From Limnoperna fortunei (Eukaryota > Mollusca > Bivalvia > Mytilida > Modiolidae): a stretch of 64,000 nt of DNA. Position numbers and translations under genes: made by a program. The notes under the pieces were generated by a model, which made no database searches, was not told the origin of the DNA, and was given only the letters and a program-made list of their open reading frames with translations. The stretch's first letter is position 1, and every line of letters begins with the position of its first letter. The stretch lies in contig OX104120.1 in assembly GCA_944474755.1 (NCBI GenBank), positions 18,277,992-18,341,991 of the forward strand. The letters are read 5' to 3'. Below, piece by piece: positions 24,299 to 38,881 of the stretch.

Positions 24299-27200
24299 CT
24301 GTAACAAAGGAAAAAAAAACAGATGAATTTGAGTAACCAACCAATAACACATTAAAAAATCAAACTTCTTTATCCTTCCAAAATTTCATAAATACCCCAT
24401 AGATTTGCACTATTTTTATGATCAATTTAAAAAATATATGCAGAGAAAAGAAAATCATAAAACTTGAAAATCTATTTAAATATTGAAAACTAAGCAATAA
24501 TCAAATATTGTTTAACTGACATCATAAAAATGAAAAAAAATACAAAAGCATTGTTGGCTCAATATCTGACACCAAGAGAGAAATGAAGAATAGAAACCTA
24601 CCATTAATCTGAGGAGGTGTTGCATCAACACTAATGTTAGTAAATACGCTGGAGGACTTCAAGAATAGTTTGTTCATAGCTTGAAGACCTATTGTTTGTA
24701 CAGAATCTGTCATAGACATCTTGGTGAAGTGGGTGTATAACATTTCTTGGTTGGCTGGGAAAAACATGGATTCTGATTTTGTATCTTGATAATTAACCTG
24801 CAATGAAGACAGAATATTATAATTTGTAATTGGCATCCCTAAACAGCAAGCACACCAATATGTTCAGAATTATACCTGCATCCAGTCTACGGAACAGAGC
24901 TCATATACTGGCTCAATATAAGTAACATCTATGGCACAGAGCTGATATTGGCTCAATATAAGTAAAAATCTACAGAACAGAGCTGATATTGGCTCAATAT
25001 AAGTAAAACTCTACAGAACAGAGCTTATATTGGCTCAATATTAGCAACAATCTACGCAACAGAGATCATATTAGCTCAATATTAGTAACAATCTACGGAA
25101 CAGAGATCATATTAGCTCAATATTAGTAATAATCTACGGAGCAGAGCTCATATTGGCTCAATATTAGTAACAATCTACGGAACAAAGCTCATTTTGACTC
25201 AATATTAGTAATAATCTACGGAACACAGAGCTCATTTTGGCTCAATATTAGTAACAATCTACGGAACAAAGCTCATTTTGGCTCAATATTAGTAATAATC
25301 TACAGAACAAAGCTCATTTTGGCTCAATATTAGTAACAATCTACGGAACAAAGCTCATTTTGGCTAAATATTAGTAACAATCTACGGAACAAAGCTCATT
25401 TTGGCTCAATAATAGTAAAAATCTACAGAACAAAGCTCATTTTGGCTCAATATTAGTAACAATCTACGGAACAAAGCTCATTTTGGCTCAATAATAGTAA
25501 AAATCTACGGAACAAAGCTCATTTTGGCTCAATATTAGTAACAATCTACGGAAAAGAGCCCATTTTGGCTCAATAATAGTAAAAATCTACAGAACAAAGC
25601 TCATTTTGGCTCAATATTAGTATTAATCTACGGAACAGAGCTCATTTTGGCTCAATATTAGTAACAATCTATGAAATGGAGCTGGTATTGGCTCAATATT
25701 AGTAACAATCTATGGAACAAAGCTCATTTTGGCTCAATATAAGTAACAATCTACAGAACAAAGGTCATTTTGACTCAATATTAGTAATAATCTACGGAAC
25801 AGGGCTCATTTTGGCTCAATATTAGTAACAATCTATGGAACAAAGCTCATTTTGGCTCAATATTAGTAACAATCTACGGAACAGAGCTCATTTTGGCTCA
25901 ATAATAGTAAAAATCTACAGAACAAAGCTCATTTTGGCTCAATATTAGTAACAATCAACGGAACAAAGCTCATTTTGGCTCAATATTAGTAACAATCTAC
26001 GGAAAAGAGCTCATTTTGGCTCAATATTAGTAACAATCTACGGAAAAGAGCTCATTTTGGCTCAATATTAGTAACAATCTATGGAAAAGAGCTCATTTTG
26101 GCTCAATATTAGTAACAATCTATGGAACAAAGCTCATTTTGGCTCAATATTAGTAACAATCTACGGAACAAGCTCATTTTGGCTCAATAATAGTAAAAAT
26201 CTAGAGAACAGCTCATTTTGGCTCAATATTAGTAACAATCTACGGAACAAAGCTCATTTTGGCTCAATATTAGTAACAATCTACGGAAAAGAGCTCATTT
26301 TGGCTCAATATTAGTAACAATCTACAGAACAAAGCTTATTTTGGCTCAATATTAGTAATAATCTACAGAACAGAGCTGATATTGGCTCAATATTAATAAC
26401 AATCTATGAAACGGAGCTGGTATTGGCTCAATATTAGTAGCAATCTACAGAACAGAGCTGATATTCACATTCACTCAAAATTAGTAACATGGACTGTTTT
26501 GAACAATAATCAGGTAATTATCACACTATCTCTAATTTTTTACACATCTTCACAGCTTTGTAGCATTGAGATAAGCAAACAGGTAATTAGGTATATTTTA
26601 AGTAGTCTATATCAAATTACATCTCATAATTAAAATAACTTCTCTTGCATACATTATTGTGTTTTGTTTGTAAGTAGACTCATCTGTTTCAAGTTATCTA
26701 AAATTTCACCTGATATGTCTCTACACCAATGCTATCTGTAAAACCAGACCATTTAATTTTCATGGTATTTGTGACTCCCTGGAACCCCTCACGAGAATTG
26801 TATTCTGTTGACGTGACTGGAATAATCTCAACTTCTGCAGTTGATGTTGATGGTGGCAAATTGGATATTCTGACGCCATCTGAGGACTTGGTCGAAGACA
26901 AACCAGCATTGTTTTCACACGTCAGAGTGGTATAGATCACGTGACCCAAAAGAACACTGTAGTCGTAGTCTCGATACCCAGATTTTGTCGTCATTACTGT
27001 ATAGTTTAATAATTCTGTACTTCCAGGTTTGTATCCTGTAATTGGAAAGCCTTCACAGTAAACTTGGTTTTTTAAACAAATTCCTTATTCATAAATAAAT
27101 TTTCTATTCAAATACAAAAAAAATCATTTTAAATTTTGATGAAAAACATCCAGGAAATAACAGGTTAAGTTAACATATGTTTTTGCACCAGACAGATAAA

Positions 27201-30200
27201 TGATTGTCTTAGAAAGAATGTCTCCTCCTTTTACCAAGTGTGCAAACTGCCTCAAAAGAAACAAGTGTGAACTGTGAGCATGCTCACAAAGCGATACCCC
27301 CGCTCACTTGCAACTTCAATTATTATTTCCCCTTAATGATATCTGAGGTCAATAAAAATCCTTCATGCACATCTACATATAAAGTACTCCTTTATGCTAA
27401 GTTTCATTAAATTTCATCAAGCGGTTAAGAAGGAGTTGCACTTTCAAGAGACAGACAGACGGACAGACGGATGGACGGACGGATGGACAGACAAACGGTG
27501 ATTCCTATATACCCCCCCCCCCCCCCCAACTTGTTTGGGGTATAATAACACTTTTGAAATTGTTAGCAGTTCTTGTTTTCTTATGGGAAACCTACAATTC
27601 AGTCTGATAAAACCAGCAGCTAATGTTCCCTGATGAGACCCTGTTCTGTACATTCATCCAGGTCTGAAAATAAACTCCACAATAATGGTTACAAACAGAA
27701 AAATTGTTACAGATGGGCACACACATACAGACTGAAATCAATTTACCCCCTATTCCCTTTGAGGAGTGGGGCTATAAAAACAATGTCTCCTCTGACAAGT
27801 TATGAGATTTAGGAATTATAGTTACCAATAGCCCATTTACACCACTTGATACCAGATTCCAGGTCCTCCATATCCCAGTTAGCTGATACTTCATCAAAGA
27901 TCCAGGCATCTTCATCATCACCTGGAAACAAAGCCGTCACAACAGAAAATTCATACGGTTGACATTTCATGTTTTCATGGCCATTATCAACTAATTGTTT
28001 CATACATTGATAGTTTTGAATCTTCTAATGATTTATATCAATTATTTTACACTACTTTTAGAATTTCAGATCTCTATATTTTCATATAAGAAAGTTATAT
28101 TTTATGGAATAAAAATACCTTCTATTAATTCAATTCTTCTTTTCACTTTCATGTCAGTTCCAGTCAATTTTTACATGTTCACATTACAAACAAGACAAAG
28201 TTAATTTATTTATGTTCACATATGCAAACAACACAAAGTGCTGGGGACGTTATTTTTGGCAGCTTAGTATTTTTAATACTATATTCGTTTTTAGCTCCTC
28301 CCCAACATACCTGCTTACTTTTTATACTATATTCGTTTTTAGCCCTCCCCAACATACCTGCTTACTTTGAACATTCATCTTATCACCATAATTTTTTTTT
28401 TGAAATCTGTTTTTGTTTTATGTCATAAACGGCATACTTTTTAAAGTTTATATACCGGTATATGTAAAATTATTAGTATCTATAAATATATTATTGTGTG
28501 ATTGCCATATAACTTGTACAAAAAAGAATAGTGCTAACAACACACAGGTATATATAAAATGCTCACAATGGTCCTTGTGTCATCCTTCAGTAGACATTTA
28601 CTAAAGTAGTCCCTTTTGCATACTATGCAACAGATTCACTAACTAAGACAGCAATTTATGAAAATGACAAGAAAATCTATAAAGGTATATAAGTTTAGAA
28701 AATTTTTATTTTTATTTCTTTCCTGGGGAAAAGTTTTTAAAGTCCCAATCAATGCGTAACATTATGAAAATTCCACAGACATGCTAACCAGTACACAATG
28801 ACCATTATAGGAAAACCATTTTTAATTGAATTCAACAGATTCTGCCTAAACTTTATTGTCATCTTAGAGTGAAAATGTTAGGCCCCTTACAACTGTGACA
28901 ACAAACTCTTCAATATCTACACTGCTTGACATGCAACAATAAATTAGGGATAAAAGGCACTGGCACCAGTCCTCTTCTAAATGTGAATAAATACCATGAA
29001 AATAATTACAGTCATTCGTAGCTTTTATCTCTGCCTGGCTAATTGAGGGAAAGCAATACAATTTCTTAAAACATAATGCATTGCAAAAATAAGTTTTTAC
29101 ATTACAAAGACTTTTTATATTTATTCTTTGAAAATATAGAAAAACTCAAATAATTAAAGCATTTTAAGGAAGCCAACTTGATATAAGGACATTTTGCAGT
29201 GGTATACAAGGCAATACTTGTTTTAGATACAATCCTTTATTTCGTGCACTATGCATCAAATACCTGTCTATTATAAAAATTAACTTTTTTGTCAAAAATA
29301 GCAATCTTCTACAATTACTGCCAAAATATGTAAAAAAACAAACAAAAATATATCAAGAAAACGTGTATTGTTATATCCATTAATTGGCTATTAACTCACC
29401 TCTTCCGTCAAATACAAATTTGATGTTTGGTGGAGTTAAGTCCACCAGAATAGGATCAGAATAAGAAATCCCCTGTAAGCCAGCAGCATTTGTGGCTACA
29501 GCCGTGACGTATATGTATGTGTTGTGTACCAGAGTGACTTTGTTGTTCATTCCAAAGTTCATCAACCCCACACTCCTGAATGGTTGGATTTGTGTTCCTC
29601 CAGCAGAGTAACCTAAACAAATACATATACTGGTATATCTACATGTATTATAATTATCATATTCACAATGTCCTGCATTTTGTGTGTGTTTGTTTTGTTT
29701 TTGCTTTTTAAAAAAATTTCTGGTTTCTGGTTTTTTAAAACAGTTATAAACCATGTGAAACACATCTAAATATTGTTTACAAGTTTGATATATTATCACT
29801 GGTAGGATCATTGTTAGAAAAAATGTGTTCATTCCTAAAGGGTTATAGTCCCAATGAATCAGTCCCCACCCCCCCCCCCCTTGCCCCCGTAAATTGTTTT
29901 TGGTCCTCTGTTGTTTTCGTTTTGTATTATGTGCATTTTTTGTGAATTGGTGACATGTCTTTTGGTAGTTATTTGAATTGTGAGCTTGTGTCTGGTTTAT
30001 CTCCCCTTCTTTTACTTGGGCTATATGCTATCACTGTGTCAAATAGTGAAAAGACAGATACAGATCAATCTAAAAGTAACCACTTTACTTATTTGTATAT
30101 TTAAACATAACCAGCACTGCTCTAGTACATAAAAAAGTCTCTTATAAACTTTGGTGTTATTAGAGTAAAGACAATACAGGTCAATTATCAGCCTTAAATA

Positions 30201-33200
30201 ATAACACAAGAACCATTTTTGTTAATGATATGAGTGAACAATACATAGTTTTTCTGTTAATAGTATTCTTACAGAACACATACCTATAGCCCAGGCATAA
30301 TCTGTGATTGGAGATTCTGGATCTATAAAGTCCCAAGAACCATGAATAGAACTCCACTCATGCAGAAACACAATATGGCCATTTACATGACCACTTATAT
30401 GACCCTTGGTTAGGTTCACTTCCTGTACAGACAGGTCATCTATTAATATCCCTGTTGTTATATCCATACTTCCTATAGTAATGTTAGCCATATTTTCTGT
30501 TGCTATAAAGTAAAATGTGTGGCTATGCCATGAAATTTCCTCCCGGCCAATACTCTCTCCATGCCCATCAAGGCGATAGGTTTTAGTATATATTAAGAAC
30601 ACTTGCTTGGTGCTCTCACCAAACTGTACAAATCCTTCTTTGTTAGAGGATACTGATTCTAATATTGGTAGATGACTTGAGAAGAAGGAAATTCTGTACA
30701 TTTTGCCAGAAGTTACTTTTGATAACTGCTGATAAATACTGCCTCTGATAAAAAGAAGCGATCTTCCATCTTTAGCTAAGTTAACATCTGATGTCACAAC
30801 AGCCATGCATGTTAATGAGGTTGGTATCCATGACAATGGATGATAGCTACTAGGAACCATACAGATATCTGTAGTGGAGACATTTTGCCATTTTATTTCA
30901 CCACCTCCTGTACCCTCAAATGATGGATTGTCAACAATGTTGTCATCAATATGAACAAATTTTCTTGGAACAGGAGGAGTTGCATCTACTATTGCACCAT
31001 CTGAGACGACGATTTCCGAGGTCAATCCTGCATTGTCAGTAGCATAGACTTTATTGTATATTTTCATATCTAAAACAGCAAACAACACATTAACATTAGT
31101 ATTATATAGGATGTCACATCGGTAGGACTAGATTATCTGGTTTCTCCAATCGTGATTGTATAATTCCAAAAATCTAAGAGTACTAATATGAGGTTCTGTT
31201 TCTCTAATTTTAAAAACTTAAAAATTTTTATTTGTGAAATGAAGAACAAATTCTCCCAATCCAAATTTTATGGTCATGACTTGATTTTTATTTGCGAAAT
31301 GAAGAACAAATTCTCCCAACCCAAATTTTATGGTCATGACTTGATTTTTATTTGCGAAATGAAGAACAAATTCTCCCAACCCAAATTTTATGGTCATGAC
31401 TTGAATATGCTGTAAATGAAAATTGTTTTGTTTATTATGTCATTATTTTTTTATAATGACTTGGTCGCAGGCGGGAGAATCACATTTTCACTACATGCAC
31501 TAGTGACCATACCTTTTTCTTTACACCGGTCAAGCAGTTTGAATATTACATACAATTAGAGAAACACTATTTCTCTGCTAAAGCCCAATTATCATCTTAC
31601 CTGCAACCATTAATGACTTAAATAAATGTATATTATTTCATGTGGCAATATTCTAGCTATATCCAAGGAGATCAAGGATTTTATAACAGAAAATGTCAAA
31701 GGAAATCTGAATATATTATATGAAAATTCATACATATCATACACAAATAACTTACTAATAATGATTCATTAAATGTTTGACATACAAACCTTCTGTGCGA
31801 TAAAATGATACATTCCTGGAGACAGACACATGTAAACCAACATTAACCCATCCCATAATGCTACATTCTGTCTTTTCTGGTTTCCTGTCCTTTGCAGAAG
31901 TAGTACCCACACACCAATGATAGTTCTTTATACCAGACTCTGAATCTGTAAATCCATGCCAATGAGCTTCCACTGAATGTGAGGAATTTTTATACTCCAT
32001 ATCATGCCTTCCTATATATAGTCAACAAAATAATATGTTAAGATAACAACACATTTACAGTACAGTTTTGATTTCCTGTTTATAATGTTTTATGTGTATT
32101 AAAAATTGCATGAAAAATTGTGTAATTAGAAATAAATTTAATAAAGAATTTTCTAAATTAGAACAGTAGGCCATTTTAAAATTATGAAATTAATTTATAA
32201 TTTGCTGTCTTTTAATTTGTCTTATTATTAACATGTACCATATGGTTTTCTTGTACTTTGCAGGATTGACAGATTTATTGCTGAATGACTTTTGCTAACA
32301 TCAAAATTGCTTAATATAGAACCAAAAAAATTTTTTTTAAATGGTTAAGGTGTCACAGTCAGTCATCATATTACATCAATGCAAGTTTGAAACTCTAAAA
32401 ACTTTAAATTGTCAAAATATTACAATTTATTATAACATTTTCAACAGGGAATGAATTTTGGTTGCCAGTATAATTGTTGTTACTCTTGTGTATTATTTGC
32501 TTATTATTCAGTGTCTTTGATAGTTGCTCATAAAGATTATTACAAAGTTTTAGAGAGTTGTCTTCAATTTAATAGCAGTTAATATTATAATAAAATCTCT
32601 CTATTTAGTCAATGTCAGTTGTATACATCAACCTATAGTGGTAAATCCCACTGACTTGCACAGACTATATCAAAAATACAACAAAGTTCCAGGCAATAAA
32701 TTTTGCTATACCTGACGTGCATTTTGTCTATTCAAGACTCATCAGACACGCTCTACCCAAAAGATTGAAAATGCCAAACACTGTATGAATATGAAGAGCA
32801 TAGAACAATAAAACCAAAATATGCTGAACTGGAAACCAAATTTGGACTAAGATCAGAAAAAGGCTGCATATACATGTATATCTTGCATTAAAGTACATAT
32901 ATCATTATACAATAATTAAAGATATCACTTTTGTTAAAATAGCAATTTTTCTACAGTCAATATTAACATTTTCTATCCTTTTGAGAAAAAAAAATCAATG
33001 CTCCCACACTCTTTTTTATTTCTTTAAAGTTTGTTGATTGCAAAGATATGCCTTTCTACTATATACACTATGTAAAAATGACCTCAAAAGTAAAAATTTT
33101 CAAAGTTTATTGCAACCTTCTCACATAGGAAATATCATAAAATTGTTTGATCCATTATCTGCCTTAACATATATTTCTGGGTTGCATGTTAGCTTTTATA

Positions 33201-36200
33201 TGTTTACAGTGGGTTTTTTTTAGCATGCACACAAAATTCAAGTATCATGCATAAATATATACAATGCAATGCATGTAAGGATTTAAATAAAACTTTCTGA
33301 TGGAACATACTTATTTGCTCTCTGGATGAAATTAAGTCTCTCAACCCAGATCCCAAATCAGATCTCTTACAACCATGATCCCAAATCAGATCTCTTACAA
33401 CCCAGATCCCAAATCAGATCTCTTACAACCCAGATCCCAAATCAGATCTCTTACAACCCAGATCCCAAATCAGATCTCTTACAACCATGATCCCAAATCA
33501 GATCTCTTACAACCCAGATCCCAAATCAGATCTCTTACAACCCAGATCCCAAATCAGATCTCTTACAACCATGATCCCAAATCAGATCTCTTACAACCCA
33601 GATCCCAAATCAGATCTCTTACAACCCAGATCCCAAATCAGATCTCTTACAACCCAGATCCCAAATCAGATCTCTTACAACCCAGATCCCAAATCAGATC
33701 TCTTATACAATCTATTAAACAACAAACAGGGAGTTTTTCATGTCTGATGTTTTATGTTTGAGCCAAAATAAAAGGGTAAATTCTGTCATTAAATCTGTGT
33801 GTAATTTGTGTTGGTGACAAACGTTTTTATCAATATGACTGATCAATTGCTAATCAATCGTATACAGTATCAACATAAATTAGCATTACCTAATCCATCA
33901 TATACTATTCCCCCCGTAGGATTAGTAGAATCAATTGTAAACCCATCTGATGTTGCTGTAGTATGAGATCCTGCATAGTTATAGGCGATCACGTTGGTGT
34001 AATGGACAACTCCAGGGGCCAGCTTGATTCCTGACATGTTATATCCAGTCTCAATACCAGGAAGACCAGTAGTCACCGGCATAATATCATGACCTTCAAA
34101 ATATTACATGATGCTAATAAGTCATAACAAATTCTTCTTTAAATAAAAGTGTATTTTATATACATTTAGTTTGTACAGTTACAGGTCATTTTGTAATAAT
34201 AAATACTAAATAATAAATGATTGTTTGTTAGAATGGTTTTTAATGCCAAGGTCATACAATTTTTCAGGTATATTTTGGCGACCAGTTTTTATGAAGGGAG
34301 AAAGTCAGAGTACCTGGTGAAAACCCAACCTGCTGCAGTACTTAAAGATAAACAAGAAAGTCAAGTCATTGTAAATACCTAAGCCATGATTATTTTGTTT
34401 TCTAACGATTCTGTTGTCCAAGTGCACAGATGAGTTAATATAAAGGGAGACAATTCTTGTTGTTAAGATTCTAGTTTACAAATTTAATAATGAATCATTG
34501 CTAGAAAGCCTGTGTATAAATTCTATTAAAATATGACAAAGAATAATCTGAAAACTGGGAAGCTAGTTAAACATCTTCAATGAGCATAACTGCTAAATGT
34601 TTAGCTGTATAAATTTGTTTAAATATTTTAAATCTTTCATGGAATAATTTTGAATTGCTTATAGGAACAATGCCCTGTTTTTGAACTCATAGAAAATAAA
34701 TTGTGATTTTCAAAATTAACTGAGATATAACATAGCTTGTAAATAATAGATATTTTGTTTGCTTCTGTAAAAGAAACAAGAATTTGTTTTAAATGGTGTT
34801 TAATGCAACTTTCAGCAATTTTTCAGCTTAATTATGGCATCTAGTTTTTATTGGGCAGGAAGGCCGAGTACGCTGAGAAAACCTCCAACCTGTGGTAGGA
34901 AAACTGGTAATCTTTGTCAATTATAGTCAAAATACAATGACCTGTGTCAGGTATTTTCTACCTATTGGTCAACCAATTCTTAATACAGATAACAGCTGTT
35001 TAGAAAACTGCCTTAATCAGTTTTCTTTAAAGCACTTCATCAGTGATAGCTTGGACATTTAAATTGCAGCAAGTCATGTGTGACTCAGGTAACAAAAACT
35101 TCTATTTTCATTATACCCTATGGCAATCTCTCCAGTAAAGTTACCTAAGTCATGCATGAATAGCTGCAATTTAAATGTCCAGCTCTTTCTGATTAAGAGC
35201 TTTAAAGAAAACAGATTGAAGCAGTTTTTTGCTGTTATCTCCTTTTGAAATTGATTGAGGAATAGGTCATTGAATTTTGACTATAAGACTGGAGTCCAGC
35301 ATAGTTCCCCTGCAAAGAGACTGGAACCTGTATAAGCTGAGCACAACTTTGATATAAATCATGTAATAAGCCAATGTGAAAAGCTTTTTTTTTAAAGAAA
35401 GGGTAAAAACATATCTCTGGAAAATATGTTGCAGTCAGAATAGTTGAATTCATGTCAATCATCATGACAAACATTTTTTATATCCAAAATTAGGTTATCA
35501 AAATAAATATCTACAGGTGTATATGCTCAATGTTTCACAATAGTTTAATGAATTGATCTCTAACTCTTGGGAATTTTTCATGATAGTTTAATACTCTGGT
35601 TAACAAGATTTGATCCCTACCTCCAGGGAAAGTGCTGAGATATATATCATATTTTTCAATGGTCTCTTTAGCTTCCAAAAATTTACCACTCCAATCAAAG
35701 GTAATAGGTCGGCCTATTTGCATATTGTCAATATCTTTAACAGTTGTGCCTTGCACTTTTTCAATAACCTGAAAATATATTTTGTAACTAAAAGTGAGGA
35801 CTAATTGATTCCTTGAAAAAAATTGTTTAGAAAACATAAGATAATCTGTTGTATAACATGACGTTTGTGGACCCCTGTGTAATGGTTGAGTGATCCAATG
35901 ATACAACCCAGACCTTAACAGTATGCTGTAGTTGTTTTTTGACAGATAATAAAAAACCATATACAGACATTTCAACTCTCTAAGTTACCCATTTGTTGAA
36001 GATTTTGCCACAAAAGTGAAAATTTAAGGAGACTTTCAACATATTAAACATTTCTTTAGGTTTAAATATATGCCATTTTCAAGATGGGTAGTTAGATGTA
36101 TCCTATTACAGGATTTTATTTATGGGTAGTTAGATGTATCCTATTACAGGATTTTATTTAGGGCACTTTCCTTAATGCACCATCTTTTAACATTGTGTGA

Positions 36201-38838
36201 ATGGCAGAAAACTCGACCCCTTAAATAAATTTATGTATAGTGTGGGCTTTGCGCCCTGGCATAACACAGCACAGGTTAATTTTGCATTGTCTTTGTTAAG
36301 ACGTCCCATTCATTTTAATTAAATTGTTGCCGATTTCCATTGATAGTGGCCTATATTTTAATGAAATCATGTGATCAGCATTACAATTTCCATCTTCTTT
36401 AATGTGAGCAATTATATCATGAAAACGACCATATTGTGGTGTAAATATTACACAGCAACTTAGCTGAAAACAATATGTTTAAAAAAAATTAAAGTAAACA
36501 AGTGTGGACTGTGAGCAAGCTAAAAAACACAAAGGGATACCCCCGCTTCGCTTCAAAACCAATTATCTCCTATGAATAATATCTGACAGCGACGAAAATT
36601 CTTCATGCACATCTACATATGACGTACTTCCTTCATGTAAAGTTTCATCAAAATCTGTCAAGCTGTTTAGGAGGAGAAGTGCTTACAAGGGATGTGGACA
36701 GACAGGGTGATTCCTAAAATAGCATTATAGTTCAGCCAGATGTTGTTAGTGTAAATTAAATCAATCAATAGATCGATGGATTGATTGATCAATCAAGGGG
36801 TATTTCCCAGGTAATTCTTGGCATTCTTCTACATGTTTGAGGAATTCTTGTTACAAGTTTACGATTTACAGAATTTTTACAGAAAAGCATTGAAAGCCTC
36901 ATGTTGAGTTGTCATACCATCACAAAATGCCATAACTTTAAAGCCAAAGTAACATGCATATCTCTATATTATGGTGAAGCAAAACTGCATTTTTAAAATT
37001 AATTATAATTCTAGTAGAGGTCCTGTTGAAACTTTATAGTTTGAAAGACAAACTGCATGTACCTTCTAGAAAGAGGGGAGTCAACAGAAGTGAAGAAAAT
37101 ATATACAAATTACTTACAGTTTTGCCTCTTGTGTTAGCTAATGCAGGTGCTTGTCCCATAACAAAAATTCCATTAGATTTGAAGATGGCATAGTTATTGG
37201 ATGAGTACCAAACTCTAACAAACACAGCATAGGACAATGTATTGTGTAGTCTGACACCTAGAATATAAATGATGGTATAAGTCACTATACGTGGTACGTC
37301 AATATTCATGTATTTCCTAAGTATAGCAAATCCAGGAAGTTATATATAAAAATAAAAAAAAAATAGAAAAAAAAGAATGAAAAAAACTTTTTTTTTATTG
37401 CAGGAGAATAATTGCTGTAATTAAGGTATCCAGACAACAATTAATGACATGATCATAGCTGGTATCCCCGATATCCATCGTTTTTTAATGCAACAGACAT
37501 CAGTAATTGTTTGGCAAACATCTGAAATGTTACTATTACTATATCTGATTTATTTACTTTTTTAACTGAAAACTTTAACATTAATTTAAAGTAAAACAGT
37601 AAATTTTGTGTTATTATAGCAATCAATTTATTTAATACAGCTGTATATCTTGGTAAAATAAAAATCTCAAAAGTCTAAAATGGCCGGGTTGTGAAACAAG
37701 TACTGTCTTAATAAATAGCCAATGCTTTACAATTGTTGGAAGAATGTTGGGTCAGTATATAAAAATGTTGGAGTTGATTACACAAAATAAACACCGTCTT
37801 CTGCAAATGTTCTGAAAAATGACTCAGTTCCAAAGCTGGAAATTAGGAAAAAATCATGGAACACTTCCATAATAGCAGGTGCACAACTTTAATACATGTG
37901 CAATCTTTCTGTGAAGTTACAAAGATCTGGTTTGAAAACTGTAGGAGTTGATTAGACAATATAGGTACCATCTTCTGCAAATGTTTTGAAAAATGACTAA
38001 ATTACCCAAGGCTGGAAAATTAGGAAAAAATTCATGGAACACTTCCATAATAGCAGGTACACAACTTTAATACATGTGCAATCTTTCTGTAAAATTTCAG
38101 AGTTCTGGGTTGAAAACTGTAGGAGGAATTGATTACCGGTACACAAAAGAGATACCTATTCTTCCCCACCCGCCAGCCCATCTGACTCGGGTTTGCACTT
38201 CTCGCAACCTGGACAATGAAATTAAACAGTAATATCAATAATGGGTCGGATACAAGGATATAAATGTCTCCAGATTCAGGCAGCAAAAAACAACAAAACA
38301 CTGCCAACAATGTCTGTAGTACAGTCTACACTTTATTCTGTACAGTGAGCTATTACTGGAAGAGTTTTGCCAACTGTCCAGAAAAGATATTTAGGACAAA
38401 CACGAGTTTTTTGTTAATATTGTTACATTGTAGGAGGCAGTATCATTTTGTTAACCCCAATATAGAAAAAAATCTGTAAAAAAATCTTATTAATATTTTC
38501 CAGCTCCACAGTACACATATATTAATTTATTATCTTGAAAACAAAAAAGCATTTTGCATTTTATGAAGAAATTACACATCAAAGAATTAAGCAGGTGTTA
38601 GTCTACCTTTTTAGCTATTTAACAGTCATGTTACATACCTTGCTTAGTGCAAAAGACAGCGTCCATTAGCTGACCTCCATCTTGCCACACCAGCTCATCC
38701 ACAAGGTTAAAAATACCTATAGGTGTATTTGAACTAGAATATCCAACACTCCATTCAAACCTAATAAAAGAATTTAATCCACATACTGATTCATGTCTAT
38801 TTTCTGGCTGGCAACATTTCCCCATTATTGAAATCTCA

Positions 38839-38881
<43 letters not shown>

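Noticed and set aside
28864..29061. 65-codon minus-strand frame as an extra exon of the large gene
   Set aside because: Exons 25 and 26 already join in phase and in domain order. This frame has no core or linker motif.
31188..31415. 75-codon plus-strand repeat frame
   Set aside because: Product of the 60-bp triplication, whose period is divisible by three.
33342..33705. CRISPR-like regular array
   Set aside because: Units are directly adjacent with no spacers, and the genome is animal. It is a minisatellite; the same holds for the other arrays.
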